DNA of 60,000 bases, taken from positions 45,712,042-45,772,041 of the forward strand of contig CM060734.1 in the NCBI GenBank assembly GCA_030704615.1. The letters are read 5' to 3'. The translations under genes were made by a program, and so were the position numbers. Positions 33,401 through 43,600 of this stretch are shown here, piece after piece. Under the pieces are notes generated by a model. The model was not told the origin of the DNA. It saw only the letters and a list, made by a program, of their open reading frames with translations, and did no database searches. The stretch comes from Takakia lepidozioides. Taxonomy: Eukaryota > Streptophyta > Takakiopsida > Takakiales > Takakiaceae. The stretch's first letter is position 1. Each line of letters opens with the position of its first letter.

Positions 33401-34276
33401 TATGGGGATTGTAATGATCTTCAACGCTAGAATTCCTACACAATCAAATATGACACTGGCAGAGGGAGAATATTTATTTTGTTTGAAGTGCTAGCATGTA
33501 GTTGTGGGGCAATTGACAAAGTGGAACCTTGGCAGTTGCTTTAAAGGCCTGGGCTTTCTGTTCAACATGTTGTTAATTCATAAGTGGGATTATGGCAAAA
33601 CAGCTGTGGACAGTGGAAGCACCGCAGTCATTACGAGTGTTTGCTGAGCATTCGTACTGTGTCTACAATGCTACCTGGTAAGGATCATTTGCACTGCTGA
33701 CATTTAAGTTCTTTGTGTCTCCCTTTTCTTCTCGTTCCTTTGGGTTCAAATGTGAGGGTAACTTCAGCATGACATTGATGGCTTCGCAGGAACCCAAGGC
33801 ATGCCGATGTGTTTGCGTCGGCGTCAGGGGACTGCACACTTCGTATATGGGATGTCCGAGAACCAAGAGCCACATACATCATTCCAGGCCACGACATGGA
33901 GATTCTGTCATGCGATTGGAACAAGTACAATGAATTCCTGTTGGCATCCGGCTCAGTTGACAAATCTATTAAGATTTGGGACATAAGGAACGCCCGCCAA
34001 GAACTCACTTGTATGCGCGGACATACTTATGCTGTCCGGCGAGTGAAGTTCTCCCCCCATCAAGAGAGCTTGTTGACTTCATGTTCCTACGATATGATGG
34101 TGTGTTTGTGGGACTATCGGGCCCCTGAAGATGCTCTCCTTGCACGCTTGGATCATCACTCTGAATTCGCGGTTGGGATTGATATGAGTACTCTGGTGGA
34201 GGGTTTGCTGGCAAGTACAGCTTGGGATGAGTCTGTTTTTGTCTGGCAACAAGGAATGGATCCCCGGGCATCTTAG
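30431..34276 (+). CDS. PEX7: Peroxin-7, PTS2 receptor (WD40 protein)
   Basis: Eight exons with GT/AG borders and consistent phases: 30431-30466, 31072-31164, 31315-31389, 32180-32227, 32612-32679, 32974-33043, 33604-33677 and 33790-34276. They encode 316 residues, against about 317 in Arabidopsis. It starts MPMFKTAFNGYS and ends VYVWQQGMDPRAS-like (VFVWQQGMDPRAS). WD40 blades are clear: VLVSASGDGSVKVWD, CFLSGSWDDTIRLW, FASASGDCTLRIWDVREP, LLASGSVDKSIKIWD and LLTSCSYDMMVCLWD. PEX7 binds proteins with a PTS2 signal in the cytosol and, with PEX5, brings them to the PEX13/14 dock on peroxisomes. The start is chosen by homology; the frame is open about 140 codons further upstream, probably 5' UTR. 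Intron 5 contains a LINE scrap and intron 4 a (GA)n run. No damage is visible, so it looks functional. Confidence 0.95.
32520..32540. repeat. (GA)n microsatellite in PEX7 intron 4
   Basis: About ten GA units within the intron between PEX7 exons 4 and 5. Confidence 0.85.
32734..32900 (+). pseudogene. LINE fragment in PEX7 intron 5
   Basis: Matches the LINE inside the CACTA at 14730-14890: both share a TCTCGAGG(T/C)TGAGCC core, CATACACA(A/G)CAGATTGATGCTTG and GTGAAGGG. It corresponds to the region after the zinc motif, in the same orientation as PEX7. Confidence 0.7.
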
Positions 34277-34620
34277 ACCAAATGCTTCCGAGAGCTTTCT
34301 CTTGTCCTTTTCCCTCATTTGCCCTTTTCTTCTGCAGTTTGACCAGCATTGCAATCTCTAGCACCTATCAATTCCGCACAGGTAGATGGCTATGCGAGCA
34401 TTGTTATGGATCACAGTGCCAGCTCTCAAGCCCATAGCCAGATTGTCATAACGTTCCGTGGCACTGGAAATTTCGGGTGCAATCACATACCCTGATGGGT
34501 GGAAATTCACAATAAACCTGCTGGGGATGGTTAGTATCCCATGAGATTTTAAGCTTGTAAAGGGTTATTCATAACCAATTGAGTGCAGTTTGCACTCTTC
34601 ACCATGTGCCATGGAGTCTC
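34277..34620. other. PEX7 3' UTR and downstream flank
   Basis: No gene. Candidate polyadenylation context AATAAACC near 34510. Confidence 0.4.
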
Positions 34621-34682
34621 TCTCTCTCTCATGAGCTTTCCGCGGACGTTATAAAGCACCATTTCATTTCATTTCTCTCCCT
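34618..34682 (+). repeat. LINE 3' tail with ATTTC repeats, copy 1
   Basis: A (CT)n run, then GAGCTTTCCGCGGACGTTAT, then AAAGCACC and two to three ATTTC units. The same tail is at 35100-35153 and, inverted, at 39771-39830. It is the probable 3' end of a non-LTR element with a pentanucleotide tail. Confidence 0.65.
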
Positions 34683-34689
34683 CCTGAAC

Positions 34690-35153
34690 ATTTTTCAAGC
34701 TCCTCTCTCTCAGGATTACCTTTCAGCATCCTTATCTGCTTTCCTCCAGAGGGCATTGGGGCGGTTCAGGGTGGGTTCCCACTACCTACGGATAGAGACT
34801 GGCAGATGGGAAAACCTGCAACGGGAGGACCGCCTATGTCCAGCTTGCATAGGGCGCAGCAAGGAAATTGAAACTGAAGAACACTTCTTCTACTGCCCTC
34901 TATACTACGAGATCCGTGGGAGATTCCACTGTTTATTCAGTGGAACCCAAACTCTCACTGATGTCTTCCACTATGAGGATCAAAAATGCTTGGCAGCCTA
35001 CCTGCATGAGCACCCTTAAACAATCGCCAGAACATTAATTGTGGTTTCTGGATTTGTTCCTCTCTCATGTTTTCTTCCATTTTGTCCCATAAGCTCTATG
35101 AGCTTTCCGCGGACGTTATAAAGCACCATTTCATTTCATTTCATTTCTCTAAT
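34690..35153 (+). pseudogene. LINE ORF2 C-terminus with zinc motif and 3' tail
   Basis: The plus strand reads RFRVGSHYLRIETGRWENLQ, then REDRLCPACIGRSKEIETEE and HFFYCPLYYEIRGRF. This is the C-terminal CCHC-like motif of non-LTR retrotransposon ORF2 (R-CP-C-----E-E-H-L--CP-Y---R). It is followed by a short UTR and the GAGCTTTCCGCGGACGTTAT tail at 35100-35153. A 5'-truncated insertion directly downstream of PEX7. It belongs to a different family from the LINE at 13500-15115. Confidence 0.7.
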
Positions 35154-35500
35154 GAAGATAGGTTGACTGAACTTGTTTCCAGTTTTGACATGGGTGAGGA
35201 CGTGAGGACCTTAAGGGGCCTAGCTACTCTCGGCACTAGACTGAAATTTAAGCAGGGCAGACGGCCTGAAGACAATATCCAATTTATGATGCAATGTCCA
35301 GGTTATGCTCATCAGAGAGTGACCCAGTTCAGGACCATCTAGAACATAGTACTCTCCAAATCTTGAGGCTGATCCTAAAGCCCTGGCCCTGTCACACCCA
35401 GCAAGGGCTTTCTAGAGGGTATCTGGAAAGCCCGAACTGATTGTTTATATCAAGGTAAGTCACACTACTGGAGTGAGCACCGTGTGGTCTATGGCCACAT
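35150..35500 (+). pseudogene. LINE fragment related to the CACTA-internal LINE
   Basis: Shares GAACTTGTTTCCAGT, CTCGGCACTAGACTGAAATT and GAAGACAATAT with 14500-14690, and GAGGGTATCTGGAAA-like sequence with 14888-14905. The zinc-motif region carries internal deletions, so no protein is encoded. Confidence 0.75.
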
Positions 35501-36479
35501 TGCCATGGTAACCAATGTCTTATGAGAACATTCTCTCCCTCTAGGCTCTCTTCCTTTTGTTTTCCCTTTATCTCACTTATTTTGGCAGGTAATGGCTATC
35601 AGTGTCCGTAGCCTTGGTTGCATGGTTTTGGATGCTTTTACCAACTCATCGTGCCATTTGACGGCCCCAAAATTCTCCTTCCTCCCTTCTTCACCCTCTC
35701 CAACATATGTGCTTTAGTAGAGTGCCGCGGCAGAGTGACTGCCAAGATGTGGCATTAGATTGTGGGTATTTCAGGTGTGGGAGATATTCATCGTAGGCAC
35801 AGGGATATTAATGGACTGAATGTTTTCCCAGGAGCTCTGTCTAATGGGGTAGTTACTCTATGTAAGATGCTTTTGGCAGAACTGGAAGTGCAAAAGGCAC
35901 CTAGTTCAGACTGCACTAAACTTAGCGTTTATCTAAATTACCAGCATATTTTGTATAAGGGATTTTTATTGTAGCTCTGCATTGAACATCCTCTCTATGG
36001 TGAACAATAAGGCTCTGCTGTGGGAAATAGTGGCAATGTAGAGTTCCTGTGCCTCAATTCAAATTTACCATACAATAGACGACCCCCTCCACCTGTAAGA
36101 AAAACCCATGTCTTGTAGTGAGCTAGACAAGCAAACGACGTTGTGATCTGAGCCACGGATACAGAAAGGAGATGGAATAAATAGCATCATGAATCCTCGC
36201 ATTTTGAATGGGCTCATTTCAAATATTTGAGTAGGCCTAGGTACTGTTTGAAATTTGAATGTCATTGCATTTTCCTTGGAACAAGATGATGCATAAATAC
36301 AGCGATATCGGATGATCGGACACAGTAGGGGGCCCCGCGAATTTTCGGTAGCCACGTCGTAATGACGCTGGCTCCCCGGTCCTAGCAGCGCACCTCCCCA
36401 TGCCTGGCCACACGTGGGCCCGCCCCTTCCATGTCTGGCTCACCCATTGCCCTAAACTTTTGCTTTTCCCTTTCTTCCC
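35501..36479. other. No gene recognised
   Basis: Open frames up to 96 codons without similarity. Probably degraded transposon sequence, lying between LINE pieces. Confidence 0.4.
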
Positions 36480-37580
36480 TCCCAGGACAGCAATTTGGGG
36501 GAATGATACGAACAACCTTCCAGAGGGTACTCTAATAGTATTTGGATTAAGCAATTTTAAACTTGACATGAACAACCTAGCAAGCCTAGCAAGCCGTCAC
36601 AGGATGGCTCACCCAAAGAATGCCGGCCACTGCTCAAGAATGTGAAAGGCAAGCTCTCTTTGCAAATTTCAATATGGACTCTGCTGTTCTAATTGGGCCA
36701 TTCCCAGAAGTGGGCTCACTAGGAAAGACAAGTCTTCGGGGCTTGGCTGAGACAGACATATCACATCTGTTTCATGTCAGCGTGCTAAATGAAAAAGGTC
36801 ATGTCAACCCAGTGCCACCACATGGACAGGACATCCAGTGGGCAATCCATAAGTCCTTTGTTTGGTTCCTCAAATGTCCACTGGCAGACTTGCAATTCGA
36901 TCCAGGGGAGTGGAACTGGATTGACAAAAATCACTCGTCTTTCTCCGCTTAATATTCTATAAAATTGGGGTATACTTTACTCAACCCCGCCAAATCCTTC
37001 CTAACAAAGTGGTCATCAAAGTGGGCTAACCATCAGTTCACTCAAAGGGACTGGAATAAGATCTGGAAGGAAGTTTGGAGAAAAGACAGGCCAGTTGAAG
37101 TCTCAGGTTTCTTGTGGAAAGTCGCCTACAGGATTTTGCCTGTAAGGCAAAGAACCCATGAAAATCAGCCTCTCTGCCCTATCTGCAATGTTGAACCAGA
37201 GTCCATAGAGCACTCCCTCCTTCTATGCAATTTGTCCAAACAGGTCTGGTGGGTGGTTCTTGCTTTCTACTCCATTTGGAGCTCCTTCCCCTCACCCCCG
37301 CCCTCTCTCCTTCTTCTTCTCAATCACTTGCCTGGTAGATACCTACCAGGTCTGGGCCTCGCTGAGAGCACTTACTCTATGGAATCTCTGGAAGTGCTTG
37401 GGTTTTTGAGGGAAAACCCCCCAGGGGTAGATCGATATTGTTTTCTATATATCATGAACTGCTAACTGAGGGGAGGAAAGCCTGGGATGTGCTTTGTGTA
37501 GCTCTTCCCAGAACTTCAGAACAACGGGGGAGGTAGCTGCTTCCACGGGACTTGGGGCAAAGACAACGTGCTCGGAACCT
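36480..37580 (+). pseudogene. LINE ORF2 3' part with zf-RVT domain
   Basis: At 36965-37250 the plus strand reads WNKIWKEVWRKDRPVEVSGF, LWKVAYRILPVRQRTHENQP then LCPICNVEPESIEHSLLLCN. This is the plant zf-RVT domain (W--IW------KI--FLW----ILP----------C--C----E---H-L--C). The following RALTLWNLWKC and FSIYHELLTEGRKAWDVL, in other frames, fit the LINE C-terminus. The upstream block 36480-36960 is also open in changing frames and is probably the part before zf-RVT. Frame breaks make it non-functional. Confidence 0.65.
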
Positions 37581-38639
37581 GTCTTCCCAACACAAGGGTT
37601 ACATGGAATGTCACCATCCTCCCTCAATGGGAAGTCCCCTGGTGAAGGGGAGGAAACAGAATTTAACCGGCACCATAAGAAGGCCCGTGACAACAAGTCC
37701 ACAACTCAGCTCAAGTTTTGATACCTCAATCTCAATTGGATGGCTTACTTCAACTCCACTCTCTGCGGATCTTCTTCGACTTCCACCTCCCAGCTCCAAG
37801 GCCCCACATGTTGATCGCTCCTACCCAGCATGGGCTGCTGCAATTCTTAGCTTTTCTACTTAGCTTTTTCTACTCTCTCTTGGCTTAGTACAATCTTGTT
37901 CTGCCATAGGTGACTAATGCTCTCTGGCAGTGCAAAACCCGAACCTCAATCCTCCACAGGTCGTTAGTTCACTATGGTGCCCCCCTCCACGTATCTCTCA
38001 AAACCCACTCTATTAGAAGCAGACCAAATCTCTCCCCTCTGCACACTCACTTCACCAGCTCCTTCTCGTCTCATCTCAGTAGCTAGTTGCTAGGGTTACG
38101 GGGAAGTTTCCCCTCAGTTAGCCTCCACGGCCTCCCTCAGTGGTTATTTCTTCCATTGCTGTTAACATTTATTTTCCTTAATTTGATTAAAAGGTCACCA
38201 GAATTTGAGCGCTCTGAAGTTAATTGGAAGCATGTCAGATCCTCCTCCTCTGCTCGTCTTCACTTCCATTGATAAGCATCTTGCTCGCAAATCTCTTCTG
38301 TCTCTTCGATCTGTTCCGGTCTCCTCCACTTCATCGCTCCCCTCCCTCCCTCCCCCCCTCTCTCTCCGTTGCTCCGTTCAGTCCGACTCCCAGCCTCACA
38401 TCCTGAAACGTTGTCCACAATCGCCAACAAGTCCGAATACCTACAAGGGCACGATCTCCTTAAGGCTCCAACCCTAGTCCCCTCCCATAGCGTAGTGCAA
38501 TCTAAGCTCGACTTGGGTTGGCTTATTTTCTTTTGTCTCAAACTGTTGCAAGTACCCTTGGTGAAGTTGATAACTCTATATTCTAGGCTAGAACGCCTCT
38601 GAAATTCTGTGGTCTAGACAGGCCCAGGTAAATGGCTCT
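37581..38639. other. No supported gene; pyrimidine-rich
   Basis: Contains a Ser/Pro-rich open frame (38205-38477) in CT-rich low-complexity sequence. It may be part of LINE debris, as it lies between zf-RVT and a LINE-like poly(A) end. Confidence 0.35.
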
Positions 38640-38793
38640 CAGCTATGGTTCTTAGTCATCCGGCACGGTCTCCGTGCGATCAGCCTCATGGCAGCCTTGT
38701 GGCACTCCAAGGGTTTTAATTTTTTTCCCTTCAAATAATTCCAATAAAGTTTCCAGGGCCAGACCCCTGTTATCTTTATAAAAAAAAAAAAAG
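38640..38793 (+). repeat. LINE-type 3' end with poly(A)
   Basis: CAATAAAGTTTCCAGGGCC followed by CCTGTTATCTTTAT and about 13 A's at 38781-38793 is a common 3' UTR form of plant L1-type LINEs, in the same orientation as the zf-RVT fragment upstream. Confidence 0.5.
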
Positions 38794-39770
38794 GTCCTCT
38801 GTCCCCGTTCTCTATTAAAAAAATAAATTAGAAAAAAAAAGTCTACACGGATACACTCAAGCTACGGGGCCAATTGAATGATTTAAGATATGCGGTTTAA
38901 ACAAGGAGGTGACTTGGGATAAGAAGGAACCAACTTAATTAGATACACGAGTTTTACATTCTCCATGGAAAGCTCCCATAACAAAGAGAGAACTATGGTT
39001 CACCATTCCTCATACTGTGACGTTTTGACCAGGTCAAGAGTTGAGGGTGCAGGGTCGTTGTCCTTTCCAGGAGGGGAGTTTGATAATCTGATTAACTTGA
39101 GACAGTGGGGCCAGATAGAGTGAGCTGTGAGCTAGGCAATTACGGGGCCAGGGTGCATGGATGTGACTTGTGATGAAGCCTTTCCATCTTCACCGACCTT
39201 ATTCGGAGCAGTCTCATCCCTTACATTTGTTTCCGGGAATTGCTCAAAGACTGGATCCTACAGCACAAACAACACCGCGAACCCAAGAAGGGAAACCACA
39301 AAGCGGTCCACATTATCACCTAGTTTGAGTGGCATCCCTGAAGGTTGGCAAGGCACCATTGCAGCTACATGCTAGGGATTCCAACCTCTGTGCGCACTGC
39401 CAAAGGGGGATGCCATCTATGTAACATGGCGGCACAGTTCACAGTAAACCCCTGGACAGCCTATGTCTTGCTCAAAGTTTCTGCGCTTCCCTCTCATTGT
39501 CGACTCTTTGTATAAATTCTGTTTTTCAAAGTGGGTGACTGTGCTGCTAAAACCATAATTATTTCCACTAACAAATTGTATTTGGGAAAGATAAGCAGAG
39601 TTTGGTAAAGCTACATAACAATCCCATCATCCCGTTTGGCATCTCCAGCATACTCATATTTTGTGGGCAGTGCACACACAGTCTGTGCCAGGTTATTTGG
39701 TCAGCAGGCATGTTGGAGTGACCATCTGCAATTCAACATTTAGGCACAAAGATAACTGTAGAAAAGGAGA
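38794..39770. other. No gene recognised
   Basis: A 72-codon open frame at 39157-39375 has no known relatives. No repeats evident. Confidence 0.4.
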
Positions 39771-39835
39771 GAATTGAAATGAAATGATACTTTATAACGT
39801 CCAAGGGGAAGCTCAAAGAGCTTCTTGGAGAGAGA
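39771..39835 (-). repeat. LINE 3' tail with ATTTC repeats, inverted copy
   Basis: The reverse complement carries GGACGTTATAAAGTATCATT and ATTTC units, matching the tails at 34618-34682 and 35100-35153 with a few changes. The preceding ~100 bases on the minus strand are CT-rich, as in the other copies. Confidence 0.6.
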
Positions 39836-40607
39836 AGTGTAGAAAAGGAGGGGACTACTGGTTGTGTGCATAAAAGAGAAAGAAGAGTCCAGCCTAAGCC
39901 AACGAAGATTAAAGCCACTATTGGTGGGATCCACGGTATGTAATGAAAGAAAGTGGCTTGCTTAAGAGAAACGCCACGGGCAATCCCCTAAATATGACAA
40001 GCTAGGGAAAGGCTGGACTTTAGACATATGAAGGGTTGGATTTTTCGCAAGAATAAACACTCATTTCCCTTCAGAAACAGGGCTAGAACCTGACCTCATT
40101 CTCAAAAGCGCGTCATCACCAATGCTCTTCAAATGGCCACAATCAACCAATAGCTTCGACATCATCCTCGTTTTGAACATCTGACCCAGCTCTTCAAATA
40201 CTGCTTGGCTAACTGAAGCATATAAAGCAAATTCCTACACTTCCATATTTAACAAGCAGCCAACACTCCCAGCTCTACTTCCTATGAGATGTTGCTGATA
40301 TGCTGTCTTAAAAGTTGCAAATGTCAAGTCGATTGCATCAATCCCACTTTCCCTTCACTCTTTCAACAAAGTTTGATGGTGACATAATAGTGACATGCAC
40401 CGTACGTCACGAACTCTTTACATGCAGACAACGTCACCAAACAGTAGATATTCTACTCAGCAGGATGACTCTGTCCTCTGTCTTTCCCAGTTCCAAGTTG
40501 ATACCGACTGAACGCATCTCTGGATCAAGAATGTTAGATTCTTGCACAGAAACATAAGAGGCTAAATGAAGTATAAATTTCACATGTACAAGTTGGGGAT
40601 ACTCTGC
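39836..40607. other. Intergenic, downstream of the ELF5 homologue
   Basis: No gene recognised. It includes the 3' flank of the minus-strand gene ending at 40608. Confidence 0.4.
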
Positions 40608-43600
40608 TCACGCAAATGTTTTTGCAGCTTCTCCCTCTTCAAATGCACCCAGAGCTTTCATGTCCTCCAAAAATGCTGAATAAGAATCGTCAATGCTTGG
40701 GGGTTTTACAGCAGCAGTTGCAGGAGAAGGCCGTCCTGCTGGAACGGAGGCAGCGGAGGCAGTGGGTGTCTTAGGTTTCATCTTCTGGGCATTCTCCCTG
40801 CGCACACGAACTGAGGCTGGAACCTGATGCACAGAACACAACACACCTTCCAATTCAGATCTAACTCGCCATGGATTGATGGCTATTTGCAAGCCTCTTT
40901 AGAGAGGGCATCAGCAGAGAGTTTGTATGGCATCTATCAACCTCACAACTCTTAGAGCCATTGGCTCCACCCAAACAAATTTATCTTATCTCTGACCTTT
41001 TACTTCAGAGATAAGGGCAGTACTGTGAATGATCCCAATCAACAACCTTTCAAGCACTACTCCTTTGACAAAATATGGATACACTGGCCACCAAAGAGCT
41101 GGGACCCTGAACTTCCTTCAAGAGGCCTACAAGACGTTTGTATGCTAAGCGCTTCAAACATCAAGGGAGCATCTAACCGAGACATGTTGGTGGACATGAT
41201 GGAATTACCAGGCAGCTAAACTACAGTTCCACAGTAAACTTTTAATGCAACTTAATGTGACCATGCAAAAACTCAGCCAAGGAGATGGATGAAACCATGG
41301 GCTAAGACAGTTAGTTACAGACAAATTCAAAAAAGGAACTAGAAATTACCATTGACGTGAGCTCCGGGGTATGCTGAGCCAGTGGCCTCTTGATAACAGT
41401 TGCGGCAGCAGACTTGATATATGAAGGCTTTGCAGCTTTACCTGCCTCGTCCAGCCCTACACCCTCTGGCACTGCCCTGGTTGGCAGAGGAGGGGGTGGC
41501 GGAAGTCCGACCGGAGGTGCCATTGGAGGAACACCCATGGGCGGAGGACCAGCTGGCGGCCTCATCACAGGTGGGGGGGCAGATGGTGGTGGGCCAAGGT
41601 GTGGCCGTGGAGGTGGGCCAGGTGGGGGTCCAGGGGGCGGGGCCATTACAGCTGGGGACATCCTTGCAGGTGGAGGGGGGGGTAGCAATAAGGAGGGTCT
41701 CATAGATGGAGGGGGAGGGGGCCCTGTGGAGGGCAGCTGTGGAGTGACACCTGGTGGTGAGACCTCAGAGGAAGGAGGATTTTGGGGAGGGGGACCAGGA
41801 GGGGGCCGCATGATCAAAGGAGGAGGCCGGGCAGGGGGTGGACCTACTGGGGGTCTCATGGGAGGGGGAGGGGGAGGACGTTGTTGAAGGCTAGGATCTA
41901 TTGACTCTGATGGTTCATCTTCTTCCATTGGCTCCTTGCTGTCTACTTGGGGAGTGACTGTGGCTTGGCGCCTTGGTGGAGGAGGAGGTGGAACTCGCCC
42001 TGGACCCTGCAATCACATTCAAAAATTTACTCGTTGTACATCGCAGGCTGTCGCTAAATCATAAGAAACTCAAAGGGACGGTAGTCTAACTTACAGTAGA
42101 GACAACACCATCAACATCAATACATTTGGCAGTGACCCAGGTTTTACCTAAGTCCCGGTTGGCATCAGCCTACATAAGAACAATGAATCTCAAGGCACCT
42201 GTAACATTAAAGATGTACATCTAATGCACTGTCAGAACCTCAGCAAAGAAGATTAAAGAGCCTTATATTAGGCATAATTCCAGTAAGAGATGGCTGCAGC
42301 ATGATGTGAGTGAACTCACCCATTGTTGCGGCAGCGTGGCTCCATGCTGCAAGCTTTTGGCATCCTCATTCAGTGCCATAGACAACTCTTCATCAGTTCC
42401 CGGAGGTGCGATATTACTTGACACCTCTTCTCTTGCAGTTCCAGGAGGTGGAGGTTGCGAAGGCCTAGGAGGTGGAGGTGGGGGGGGACCCACCACAGCC
42501 AAACCTGGGGTAAGAAGACGGGGCTGCGCTGGTGGGAAGGGTGGAGGGTGGGGCAACGAACCCGAGAGAGGACGAGGGGGTGCGGGTGGTGGAGGGGGGA
42601 CTGGTACAGGTAATGGAATGAGTGTCTCTCCTGCTCCTGATGCACCTTCTCCATTGGATGGGAGAGGCGGGGGTGGGGGTGGGGAGGAAGTGGGAGCGGA
42701 GCTTCTGTGTCCATCTCACTGCTTGTACCACCTGCCGTGGAGCCTGACAATGGAATTCTAGGCCCTGTAGGCAACAGACAGTCCCAACCCAAGTTAGACA
42801 GTGGCATGACATCCCCAAAACACAAACGGTGATCACAACAGTCGAAAAAACAAGTAACCCCTGAAATAACCTCACTATACTATAGACCTGAATCCAAGCT
42901 CAACTCGAACTTAAGAGAAGCCATGGCTATACACATACCAATAGATGATTTGTACATTGGTGGTTTGCCAGGCGGTGGAGCCCCACTCGGATTCAAACTG
43001 GGATGGAAATACACCGAATCCTGCACCACGACGCCCAAATCCCCAGAATGACCACGGAGAGGGCATTACACTTTGATCACAGTAAGCCATTCAATGCAGC
43101 TGATTGAAAAAAGATGCGACAGACCAGCCTATTGCACAAGGCTCTTACAGCTTTTCTTCACATTTGAAAGACCACAACTTAGTAATGAGACAACAGCTCC
43201 CACGAGATTCACCGCCACGAGTCCCAATTAGACTGAAATTGATGACAGCTTCTAGAAATAACATAGCTGCCCTTGGTCACTATTCTACACCACTACTGAG
43301 TTGTGGATATTATAGAGGTGCCACAAGATTCATTGCCACCAGTCCAACTAGATTGTAGTGCTATGACAGTTTCTAGAAGGTCAGCTGCCATTAGTCATGC
43401 ATCTCAGTTACAGCTGAGTCAGCTGGTGACATGTTGCCACCCTGGCTTACAGAGAAGCACCTTGTGAAAACCACCCAAAAAAAAGACACGCCAGGGGTAA
43501 AACTTTGCCAGTTTTGACAGCATTGTGGGTGTTTATGAGCAAAGTAACAGAGGACTAGCAGACGTTTCTGTCTCCACATAGACAATAGAGAAAGCTTTCC

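Noticed and set aside
41390-41887. Plus-strand Gly-rich frame of 165 codons
   Set aside because: It is the antisense of the Pro-rich exon 9 of the ELF5 homologue; proline codons read backwards give glycine.
42306-42761. Plus-strand Gly-rich frame of 151 codons
   Set aside because: Antisense of proline-rich exon 7 of the same gene.
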